Shown one piece after another: positions 53,570-63,644 of a DNA stretch of 64,000 nt. The notes under the pieces are model-generated. The model was not told the origin of the DNA. It did no database searches and was given only the letters and a program-made list of their open reading frames with translations. Source of the stretch: Paralithodes platypus. Taxonomy: Eukaryota; Arthropoda; Malacostraca; Decapoda; Lithodidae. The position numbers and the translations under genes are program-made. The DNA is taken from positions 14,994,321 through 15,058,320 of the forward strand of contig CM064571.1 of assembly GCA_032716605.1 (NCBI GenBank). The letters are read 5' to 3'. Within the stretch, counting starts at the first letter, position 1; each line of letters starts with the position of its first letter.

Positions 53570-55932
53570 GTAAAAATGTACTTACACAACATGTGAAGGA
53601 AAATACAAGAATGAGGGGTAATAACGAACCTTCTAAACTCGATCTGATTTTTACAAAAGATCCTCACGAAATTAGTGATATAAACTATCTATGTCCTGTA
53701 GGTAAAAGTGATCACCTATTACTAAAATGGAAGTTGACCTCGAGTAATGCCAATAGATTAGACAATAGCTACATAAATGACAGATTAAATTATAGTAAAG
53801 CTGATTATGTATCCTTGAAAAGATATTTAGAGGGAGTAGATTGGGATCTTATTTTGAAGGAACGGGACGTACAAGGTAAATATAGTAGATTCCTCGAAAT
53901 TTATAGAGTAGGAACCAATATGTTTGTCCCAAGATATAAAACTGGAAATTTTACTAAGCAGAAAGATTGGTTTAATTTGAAATGCAAAAGAGCTTTGGGT
54001 AGGCGTGATGCAGCTTGGGCTAGATTAAGAAGAAGGAACACTGAGAGTAATCGGAATAAATATAAACAGGAGAGGAATAGATATGTTAACATAATTAGGC
54101 AAGTTAAAATGAACTATGAGAAGAACATAGTAAATAAATGTGAAAGTGACCCTAGATTATTTTATAAATATATAAACAGTAAGTTGAAGGTAAAGAAACA
54201 AATTACTAAATTAAGAGTTGATGCTAGGACGTATGAAAATGTATCGGACATGTGTGAGGTAATGAATAACAAATTGGGTTAAGTTTTTACTAGAGAGGAA
54301 GGTTTTGACGAACCACAGGCGGGAGTACTGGAGAGTGGTCTTAGTAAGATTGAAATAACTAGAGATGAGCTGTTATCTGCGATGAGAGGACTTGAAGTAA
54401 GGAAAGCTATGGGACCGGATGAAGTGTCTGCCTGGGTTTTAAAGGAGTGTGCAGAGCAATTAGTGGAGCCAGTGAGGGACATAATTCAAGCTTCCTTAGA
54501 TAAAGGACAGGTTCCTGTTGAATGGAAAAGAGCTAATATCATTCCGATATACAAGAATGGAAACCCTGAGGACCCTTTAAACTATAGACCAGTTTCACTT
54601 ACTAGTATTGTATGCAAGATTTGTGAAAAGCTAATTAGGAAGAGATGGATGAAAATGTTGGAGAGAAAGAAAATAATAACCCCAAAGCAATTTGGATTCA
54701 GAGAAGGGACATCTTGTGTTACCAGTTTGCTATGTTATTACAGTAGGGTGATAGATGTACTCCAAGAAAGAGGCGGATGGGTGGACTGCGTCTACTTAGA
54801 CCTTTCCAAAGCATTCGATAAGGTACCACATAAGAGATTGTTATCTAAGCTTGAGACGCTAGGATGTGTCAGGGGGAGTTTGCTGAAATGGATGGAGAGC
54901 TATTTAACAGATAGGGAAATGAGGACCAACATTAGAGGAACTTACTCATCGTGGCGGAAAGTTGAGAGTGGTGTGCCGCAGGGATCTGTGTTGGCACCTC
55001 TCATGTTCCTTATGTACGTGAATGACCTGCCGATAGGCATAAACTCTTACATGTCAATGTTTGCAGATGACGTAAAAATTATGAGACAAATAACAAATAA
55101 AAGTAGTTGTGAGGAGCTGCAAGGGGATTTAGATAAAATATACGAATGGAGCACCAAGTGGAAAATGAAATTTAATATAAGTAAATGTCATGTGTTAAAT
55201 ATGGGAAGAAGTGTGAATAGACCAAATTGGGAGTACAGGATGGGAGATAATAAAATTAGCAAGGCCGAAAAAGAAAAAGATTTAGGGTTGATTATACAAG
55301 ATAATTTGTCGCCAGAGAAACATATTAACAAGCTCTTTAGCGGAATGTATGCAATGGCCGGGAATATGAAAGTTGCTCTGAATTATTGGATGAGACCATG
55401 GTAGCGAAAATTATGAAGAGTATGATTAGACCAAGATTGGAGTATGCAGCAGTGGTGTGGTCCCCGCATCTAAAGAAGCATATTCACAAGTTAGAAAGAA
55501 TCCAGAGAGCAGTCACTAGATTGGTTCCAAGTCTCAGAGAACTGCCATATGAAGGGAGGCTAGACAAATTAAATCTTCCGAGTCTAAAAGAGAGGAGAGA
55601 GAGGGGAGACATGATAATGATGTACAAATGTACCCGGGGGCTGGAGAGGCTGGATAGGGAGGATATATTAATTATGGATACAGGAATAACTAGAGGCCAC
55701 AGCTACAAAGTAAAAAGACCTACCTGCAAGAACGATATCAGGAAGTTTAGCTTCCCCTATAGATGTATTGACAAATGGAATGGGCTGGAGGAGGAGGTGG
55801 TAGGGGCAAGGAACATCCATATTTTCAAGAAAAAATTGGATAAAAAGTAGACTGAGAGACGGGACAACACGAGCTTAGCTCAACTCCTGTAAACTACAAT
55901 TAGGTAAATACAATTAGGTACAATTAGGTAAA
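53570..55932 (+). mobile_element. CR1-like LINE (family CRb), nearly complete ORF2
   Basis: Begins in the end of the endonuclease (KLDLIFTKDP, SDHLLLKW), then a long linker (YKQERNRYVNIIRQVK) and full RT: NYRPVSLTSIVCKICEKLI, FGFREGTSCV, DLSKAFDKVPHKRLLSKL, SGVPQGSVLAPLMF, MFADDVKI, and the C-terminal MIRPRLEYAAVVWSPHL and KWNGLEEEVVG. Two defects only: an in-frame TAA at 54280-54282 and a frameshift near 55385. The 3' tail is ATTAGGTAAATA-type repeats. The flanking sequence rejoins to match 58183-58240, an uninterrupted copy. Confidence 0.9.
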
Positions 55933-56092
55933 TACCAAAGGGTAGTGACGAGGAAGGTGAGAAGGGAACACTTGAAGGATCTGCAAAGATGGAGAAAGTG
56001 TGAACCACCACTCGACATCCTAAATGCAGGTTATGTCCCAGTAATGAAGTATGTAGAAGAACCAATATGCAAAAAAACAAAAAACACTTGGA
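55933..56092. repeat. repeat L (empty-site partner at 58183-58310)
   Basis: AAGGGTAGTGACGAGGAAGG, GATCTGCAAAGATGG and CACCACTCGACATCCTA recur at 58213-58310. The block TGTAGAAGAACCAA is shared with 53516-53530, so part is duplicated across the LINE. Confidence 0.65.
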
Positions 56093-56286
56093 GGAACCTT
56101 CAACCCATTAACGATATGGAGAGAAAAAAATAAATTAGACGTGCCGTTTCGCCCAAAATCAAATCGTCATACCCAACTCTGCGATGGAGTTACCGTATTA
56201 GACATAATTTTATATTGCATTATTAAACAAAGTGGCACGTCTACTTTATTTTTTTCTCTCCATATCGTTAATGGGTTGAAGGTTCT
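56093..56286. mobile_element. inverted-repeat element with 54-bp arms
   Basis: 56093-56146 and 56233-56286 are complements (CCCATTAACGATATGGAGAG). The left arm ends in a module (GACGTGCCGTTTCGCCCAAA) that also occurs in repeat K at 57475. Confidence 0.75.
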
Positions 56287-57035
56287 ATAGGTTGGTGTGA
56301 TGGCACTCAAAGTTTGGGAATGGATTAAATGCAAGCCCTTCGTAAGTTTTTGTTCTGGATGCTCCGACCAATAGCAGACCGCTTCTGTTCATACAATTAG
56401 GTATGAAGATAGATCAGCACCCAGCTATCTATTACTTTCATTACCATACTTAATTATGATACAGTACTTGCATACTTTTGTATAGTTTCTTTCGGTCAAC
56501 TTGGATTTTAGGTCACGTATGTGTTTTTTGTATTATAATCCTTTTTCTCATCAGTTTCTTCATTGATTAGTGTGTTTTAAGGTGTTTTTCCTTCTGGAAA
56601 TTCATATTTACCCATTATTTTGCAATATTAAAACATGCCCCCTAAAACCATATTTTTGTCATTACCCTAACCTAACAACCTAACCTAACCTGGGGGCTGC
56701 CGCCCCAGACCCCCGCAGGGTTAGTATTGATATAGAATATGACAAAATACTAAAACTACGGTAAAAAAATGAAAAATATTAGTGCTCAGCTGATCCAAGA
56801 TGGCCGCCATCACCCTTATTTAACCCACAAAGTCTAAGGAAAAATAATTTAATATGCAGCGGTAAAGACATATACTGTGGTGACTAATACTCTAATACAA
56901 AGCTATAGTATACATTTAGAACATTATATCCCATACGTGACCTAAAATCCAGTTTGTCCTTTCTTTCTAAAGACCTACCAATCTTGCCTCCTCTTATAGT
57001 CTTAGCTTCAAAACATCTTTTTTGACTGACCGTCG
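56287..57035. other. no gene; short (TTAGG)n block
   Basis: CCTAACCTAACCTGGGGGCTGCC at 56678-56702 matches the 36385-36425 block. Otherwise unassigned. Confidence 0.45.
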
Positions 57036-58045
57036 CATTCACGCACCGAATGTTCGTTAGAAGTTTGTGTGAAAATCCGTCGAACGGTCTAGGAGGAGTT
57101 TTCGGAAAGACAGACAGACGTCTCATCATTATCATCACATCTGAGACATGTGTACTGTATGATATATATGTGGCTTTCTGTGATATATGTGCCCCTACGG
57201 GGCACACACACACACAGGGAATAGGTACAGGGTGGGGGGGGGGGGGGGGGGAACAATTTTTTGGACCTAAGATCATAACTATTGCACAAATTCAACAAAT
57301 ATTTTTTTAATTACCGTCGAATTCACGCACCGAAGGTTCGTGTGAAGTTTGGTGAAAATCCGTCAAACGGTCTAGGAGGAGTTCTCGGACGGACAGACAG
57401 ACAGACATTTTGGCCGGCATGTACCACTATACGGGGGGCGATACCACTCTGCTTACGCAGAATTGATAAAGTAGACGTGCCGTTTTGCCCAAAATCAAAA
57501 CGGCATACCCAACTCTGCGAAGGGTTACCATCGTCACTAATATTACCACCATCATTACTACTATACTATCATCATCACTACAATTGTCACCATCATCACT
57601 AATACTACCATCATCACTAATACTACAACCATCATCACTACTACTATCATCATCACTACAATTGTCACCTAATGCCAACTAAACTAACTTAAACTAACAA
57701 ATGCTTTGCGAGTTTTTTTTCGCCCCTGAACGATGGCGTTCTGTGTGAGTGTGCCCCTACACACACAGAACACCATCATCATTGCTTGGGAATAGGTAGA
57801 GGGTGGGGGGTGGGGGTTCTGAGGGGGGGAGGGGGGGGGGTGGCTGGTTGAAGGGGGAGGGGGGAGGGCTGGTTGAGAGAGGGGGGGGGGGCAGGGCAAA
57901 ACCATATTTTGGACCTAAGATCATAACTATTGCACAAATTCAAAACAAAAAAAAATTAATTCCCGTCGCATTCATGCACCGAACGTTCATGTGAAGTTTG
58001 GTGAAAATCCGTCAAACGGTCTAGGAGGAGTTCTCGGACGGACGG

Positions 58046-58120
<75 letters not shown>

Positions 58121-58180
58121 TTTCGGTTAGCATGTACCACTATACGGGGGGCGATACCACTCTGCTTACGCAGAGTTGAT
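57036..58180 (+). repeat. repeat K, tandem modules
   Basis: Three copies of AGTTTGGTGAAAATCCGTCA-type sequence with AGGAGGAGTTCTCGG (57065, 57345, 58000), each followed by GACA repeats (longest 58045-58120). Two copies of TGTGCCCCTACGGGGCACA-like hairpins, two G runs (57233-57251; 57820-57895), two copies of TTGGACCTAAGATCATAACT, and a CATCACTAC array at 57535-57665. It looks like a 600-bp unit repeated, possibly the 3' end of a retroposon with a GACA tail. Confidence 0.7.
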
Positions 58181-58324
58181 AAAAAAATGGGGTTCGGTAC
58201 TCACGACACCAGTAACACCAAAGGGCAGCGACGAGTAAGGTGAGATGGGAACACTTGAGGATCTGCAAAGATGGAAAAAGTGTTAACCACCACTCGACAT
58301 CCTACATGCAGGGTCTATGTCACA

Positions 58325-59450
58325 TAAAAGCAGTGAATGGAATAGGCTCGGGGTGGAGGGAAATTACAAGTGGGGTACCTCAGGGTTCTGTGTTGGGACC
58401 ACTACTGTTCGTTATATTTATCAACGACTTACCTGAAGTTATAACTAATGGAAGTGAGATATACCTGTATGCGGATGACACTATGCTGTATAGAAGAGTG
58501 AGGAGTAAGGAAGATGTGGGTTTGCTTCAAAGAGATGTGGAGGGCATGAAGGGATGGTCTGAGCATTGGTTAATGCCTTTTCATCCAAAAAAATGCAAGT
58601 ACTGTACATGCGGGTTGGGACAAGGAAGATAGACAAGGTAGGATACAGTATGTATGAAGCGATGGAGGAAGTGAATGCAAAAAAAGGATATAGGAGTAGT
58701 GATAGACAATAAGTTAAATTTCTCAGAACATTTAGCGGAAAAGATAAACAAAGCCAATAGAATTGTAGGGCTGATAAGGAGGACATTTGTGTCACTTGAC
58801 GAAGAAATCTTCAGGAATCTCTATACAGGGCTGGTTAGGCCGCACCTGGAATATGCGAAGCAGGTGTGGGCTCCATATATGGTAAAGGATGTAGAAGCAG
58901 TGGAGAAAGTGCAGAGGAGAGCTAGCAAGCTAGTACCAATGTTGAAGAACGCGGGCTATGAACAGAGGATGAGGACACTGGGACTTCCGACACTGGCATA
59001 TAGGAGAAAGAGAGGGGATATGATAGAGACTTTTAAGATAGTGTCAGGAAAGTATGATGAGGATGTGTGTGAAGGTATCTTCTTGATGCGGGAGGGAACA
59101 AGAACGAGAGGACACTCTAAGAAAATTTACAAAGAAAGAAATAGGCTTGAAAAGGCAAAGAACTCATTTTGTGATAGAGTGGTAAATGAGTGGAACGCAC
59201 TGCCCCAGTATGTAGTAGATTCCGAATCAATAAGGAAGTTTGAAAGTAATCTTGATAAAGCATGGGGAACACAAGATTTGAAGTTTGATTATAAAGCAAA
59301 AATACAGAATAGTAAAAATGCTGCGTCTGCTGCCGCCGCTGCCAACACCGTGAACGACCGCAGCAGTGCAAGTACTGGCACTGAGCTGGATACACAGGCT
59401 TAGTTTGCCTTTTTCCAGAGGATCTACTGTAAGAAACTGTAAGAAAACCA
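58325..59450 (+). mobile_element. CR1-like LINE (family CRa), 3' half
   Basis: The frame shows SGVPQGSVLGPLLFVIFIND, YLYADDTMLYRRV, then KIDKV-type sequence after a shift, IGVVIDNKLNFSEHLAEKIN, LYTGLVRPHLEYAKQVWAPY, and NALPQYVVDSESI to a TAG at about 59403. A GTACTGTAC insertion near 58600 and an A-run near 58680 shift the frame out and back. The tail at 59427-59446 is ACTGTAAGAA repeats. The CRa copy at 33394 carries the same 5-nt insertion; the copy at 43854 does not. Confidence 0.88.
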
Positions 59451-59524
59451 GATGTAGAAGGTGTGTGTAAAACACTATCCATACATCCAAAAAATGACAG
59501 AATTGGGGAGCAGAAAACACTCCC

Positions 59525-59690
59525 CACCTCCGCAACATTGCGGGCCTATTTTGGTGCGTCCGATTTGACACCACAACCTGCATTATCGCGGGACTGAACC
59601 AGTAAAATCCCGCAACATTGCGGGACTGAAACGATTCGTGCGTGACGAAACCGAATCAACCCCCGCAACCTTGCGGGACCGAACTAGTTG
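59525..59690. repeat. cluster of CCCGCAACNTTGCGGG hairpins
   Basis: Three hairpins at 59530-59543, 59608-59625 and 59662-59678, plus a half (CGCGGGACTGAA) at 59587. Three of the four are followed by ACTGAA or ACCGAA. Spacing is irregular (54-79 bp). Function unknown. Confidence 0.6.
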
Positions 59691-60794
59691 GTCCGCGCCG
59701 AAAAAGCGAATTGAGCGTCTGAGGCGACACTGAAACAGGCCGCAAAAGCAGGCACCTCTAAAGCTTGTGCAAGAGGCCCACAAGCTTAACAGTATCTTCC
59801 GAGATACAAACGCCCAACTAAGCCAGGCCAAGGCCGTCGGGCAGCAGGGAAGACACACCATGGGAGATAAGGAAACTCCCCCAGGAACCACCCAACCCGT
59901 GATAGAATGAGCATAGCCCAGGGAGAGACCAAGGCAGGTAAGGAGGTAGCACCTGGATAGTGCCAGAAAGAGGATGAATGCCCACCGAAAACGTGCCCTT
60001 GAACTCAGCGATGAATAGGTGGGGTGGTGGGAGCAAGATGGGACACACCACTACGAAAAAGTAGGGAGCGCCGCCCCCCACTCGCCTAACCAGCCAAAGC
60101 GGGGCGAGGGTGAAGATGACAGCAACAGCACAGTGATCAGCAGCGTAGAAAGGGCACGAGTTCAAGGTGGGCGAAAGATGGAGGTGAAACGTAACGGGTA
60201 AAAACAAGCCAGCAAATAACCACTGGTGAGAAAAAAAGGGTGGCGCACAGCCATTTGTAGTGAGTGTCGGATGCGAAAAAACCCTGGGGAGTAAAACCCA
60301 CTACGCCCAGGCCCTGATCCACACTAGAGGATCGAAGTGGGGGACTCGGGAAAGAACGCCAGATGACAAATGACCGACACAGACACTACAAATCAAGGTG
60401 ATTTCTGAATTTTACACAAACGTAAACACCTGGGCTATGAAAATATGAAAACTCAAAGGGGCATAGCCATTCCTGAATGAAAAACAAGCTAGGCTATAAA
60501 ATAAGCTAAAACTATGCCCAGCTAACGGAAAAGAAAATATGAAAAGAGAAAGAGAACTAAATAATATACACGGAGGACGCCAGGCGCCCCCCGAAACTTC
60601 GGTAGACTATTTCCACACACACCTCCAATTGACACACATCGGAGCCCTTTTTGTGTGCGCCCTAAACCACATAGCATCTGTCATTAAAAAGAAGGTTAGA
60701 GAAGCCGAAACATACCAGCGACAGGGTGAATTGAAGAGCACAACCAAATTTCGGACCGTGACAATGGCGGCGCGTGAAAAAATTATAAGAAGCG
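59691..60794. other. GC-rich interior of the 9-kb segment; no named gene
   Basis: Protein-like frames of about 100-130 codons exist on both strands with no motif I recognise. On the minus strand MTDAMWFRAHTKRAP at about 60640-60690 resembles a motif near 3150. Confidence 0.35.
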
Positions 60795-61222
60795 CAGGTC
60801 GCTCATGCACAGGTTCGACAGGGGTCTGCGCCAACAAAACACGGGATGGGTCTCAACTGTAACTACTGTCTGGTAAATCCCTTTTTCTTCTATGCTTTTT
60901 TTCACCTTCTGTGGTAGTTTTGGTTAGTGTACAACGTCTCCTAGAGCAAGCTAAGGAGTGGACTCTAGACGTTTTCTTTTTTAACCGCGGTTGGGATGAT
61001 AAAATAGCAGTCAGAATAGACAAGTCGTCATTGCAATTAGGTTAATAGCCTTGACGTTGGATTTAATAAACTACTGTACTAACAAATAAATTCAATGCCA
61101 AGCTGTTTACTGTACCGGTATGTATTTTCCATATTTACCTGATAGTTTTAGTTATGAGTTTTACATTATGCTTTGCACAAAATGTATTCTCACTTACATT
61201 TTTTTTTATGTCTCCCATACAG

Positions 61223-62381
61223 GAAACCTTAAAGAAGAGTTGATGGTGAAGATGGAGATAATGTCTGAGGCTGAGGAAGGCAAACATCGCATTGTCAGTT
61301 CTGACCCTCATTGTCTCAGTAGCAAGCAAGGCTCTTACTCCAAAGTTACAAGAATAAATATGTCGCCAAATACAGTAGAGAAATTTATCAAAGGAGAAAA
61401 TTTACTAAACGGTCTCGAAAATTGCCTAGGTGATATAGACACAGCTGCCAATGCAATGAATACTAGAGACAAAAATGAAACTTCTCTTTCACAAGCCTCA
61501 ACAAGTATCAGTTCCACAAATGTAGGCATTAATTTTAAGAGGAAAAGGGGTCGTCCTAAAAAGGGAACATACACACCTAAGAAATTAGCTTCTCAAAATT
61601 CCAGTTCCAGCAATCAAGATTCTTCAACCAACTTTGTTTTCGCAAATACTAGTAGAACAATTAAGGAATCTTTATTGTCGTATGATAGCACAGAGGACCC
61701 TGCTGATGGAGAGACAGATATTGACACAAAGCCAAAAAGAAAGAGAAGATCAAGGGTTCTTGATGACTTTGTAGCAGATTTTAACACATCTGATGAGGAA
61801 GAGGATGCATTTCTCTCCAATTTCCCAAAGTTTCCAAGTCGAGGGCGAGGAAGAGGCCGTGGCAAGAGACCGGAGATATCGGACCCTTTTGATGAGGATC
61901 TTTTCTCAAGCTATATTGGAGTTTTTGGCAAGAAATTTTCAATAGAAGAGGACTTCCCTACCGAAAGCATGCTTGCTGATATTGGTAATAGCGATGAAGA
62001 CCTTTTCTCGCCTCCCAATTCAAGTCCAGTTAAGGGTCCAAGTGAATCTAAAGAAATTACTATTGGTAGTGATGGGTTAGAGGGTGTAATAGGTCCAAAT
62101 GGGAATACAAAAGTTCAAATTATAAATACAGGCCAAACAGAGGTTGTTGATAATGAAGAATTCTTGCTATATAATGTGATAACAAATACAGGCTCCACAA
62201 GAACCATTACCCCTCTCAGAATATCGAAGCTAGCAAACAATGGTCATGAAACAGATACCGGTACCAAAAGTCAGCCATCAACTTCTCAAGTCATATCAAA
62301 AGACAGTGAAGAGGATGTAGAGAGCAGCAAGCCAGATGAAACCTCTCCTTTAAGAAAGAAAAAACACAAACAAATGATAAG
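61223..62381 (+). CDS. THAP-domain protein, exon 3 (AT-hook region)
   Basis: The acceptor TTTATGTCTCCCATACAG precedes 61223. The phase-1 junction gives Gly121 then NLKEELMVK. The 386 residues encoded are Ser/Glu/Asp-rich and likely disordered, with a canonical AT-hook core RGRPKKG at about residue 229-235, a basic patch KPKRKRRSR at about 290-298 that may act as a nuclear localisation signal, and a second Arg-Gly run (SRGRGRGRGKRPE, about 326-338). Alternating acidic patches (SDEEEDAF, NSDEDLFS) suggest interaction surfaces. The exon ends ATAAG followed by GTGAGT at 62382, a near-ideal donor. The TGA seen on reading through lies in the intron. So further exons lie beyond 64000. Family: nuclear DNA-binding THAP protein; orthology unknown. 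Confidence 0.87.
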
Positions 62382-62391
62382 GTGAGTTGTA

Positions 62392-63118
62392 AACCCTCTC
62401 TAACTCGGACTAATTGGGGGATTAACAAGTTTGAGATATCGGAGTCTGACTTATACAAACAAAATAGTCCGACCTAAAGGGGGAAGTCCGCGCTAGCATA
62501 TAAATCGGAGATCACCCTACCATTCGCTACACTTTACAATACAGTACTGTATGTGAAATTCATCATAATAAAGACAAATAGGAACATTATTATATTTTTA
62601 GTGGACAGCACATTATAGTACAGTACATAGTACTGTAATGCAATGTACTGAACAGGAACACTCACCTCATATAATGGCACTGATAAAATCGTACACAGTT
62701 GAGCGGCCTAATTGGTATTTCTGCAGTTCCTTAGCCCGCATGCCTCTATCACGATCACAAAGCATTTGTAACTTGATATCTAATGTCACAGAGGTAACTT
62801 AGCACTTATCTTTGTTCTTGGGAGGCATATTGGTGTCGGGCAATCACTAGGCACAAGGGGAAATATGGCTGACTAGGCCTACTGACACGGAAAACTGGCG
62901 GGAATGGGACTGAGCATTATGGGTAAACACCGCTAGACCGAGGGAAGGGATGAGAGGAGACGGGGTAGGGGGAATGGGTTGTCATGGAGATGGACGACGC
63001 TGGTGATATCCGCGATTCAGCTTACGCGTGTCCATACATTATCTTTGAACTCAGATTTGTTTCCGTTTTCCAAGAAGTGCTGCTTTCCGAGTTAAAGAGG
63101 TCCGACTTAGAGAGAGTT
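62392..63118 (-). mobile_element. pogo/Tigger-like DNA transposon relic
   Basis: 727 bp flanked by TA (62390-62391; 63119-63120) with ends AACCCTCTCTAACTCGGAC and, in complement, AACTCTCTCTAAGTCGGAC. On the minus strand about 62690-62830 encodes MPPKNKDKC, a stop, then LDIKLQMLCDRDRGMRAKEL and GRSTVYDFI, matching the layout of the N-terminal helix-turn-helix of CENP-B/Tigger-type transposases. The catalytic part is deleted. Confidence 0.75.
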
Positions 63119-63640
63119 TACTAATGTTAAATCTCCACAGCTCTTTTATCATCAATATTATTTTAAGCATGTAAAGCGATAACAATATTATTGTTCTGTC
63201 TTTATCTCAATTATAGCAACATATTGACAAGTAGCCTACAGTGGAGCCCCAATTTTCGCCACAGTAGTCTTCGTTCTTTCAAATTTTGCAGCACACACCA
63301 AATATTCCCAATTTCCATTTTCGCTTAAAAAGCTTCAATCTTCGCATAAAAATCCCAGTCGAAACCCCCAAAAAGAGCAAAACTAATGAAAAACTCTACA
63401 TAAAACTAGAAAACAAACAAAAACAATAAAAAAAGTTTAAAAAGTTTGACTCTGTTAAGAGACAAAATCCGAGTGAATCCGAGATCCGATCGTCAAATGC
63501 GCAAGATGCCGCCATCTTTGTATGATGTCATCACTAAGCAGACGCTTGCAGTCCACTCGTATCTATGTAGACAAAACAACCGTTTGCAAGTTTTTTGTGC
63601 CTAAACCCCTTATCTCTCGCGTTTATTATAACCTCTAGTA
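63119..63640. other. intron DNA; possible second Tigger-like end
   Basis: TACAGTGGAGCCCCAATTTTC at 63236-63256 resembles a pogo/Tigger terminus. The partner end was not found. Otherwise no gene. Confidence 0.4.
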
Positions 63641-63644
63641 CATC

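Larger units (their letters stand above)
52018..61065. mobile_element. segment of about 9 kb bounded by inverted repeats of about 260 bp
   Basis: 52018-52280 matches the complement of about 60795-61065 at high identity (TAATTGCAATGACGACTTGT; TTGGCGCAGACCCCTGTCGA). The interior minus later insertions is GC-rich and has no recognised transposase. It could be a DNA transposon filled by LINEs, or an inverted segmental duplication. No target duplication is clear at the tips. Confidence 0.55.

Noticed and set aside
62382..62387. Stop codon ending the THAP protein just after exon 3
   Set aside because: The TGA lies within GTGAGT, a near-consensus donor following AAG; an exon boundary is the better reading, though intron retention would produce this stop.
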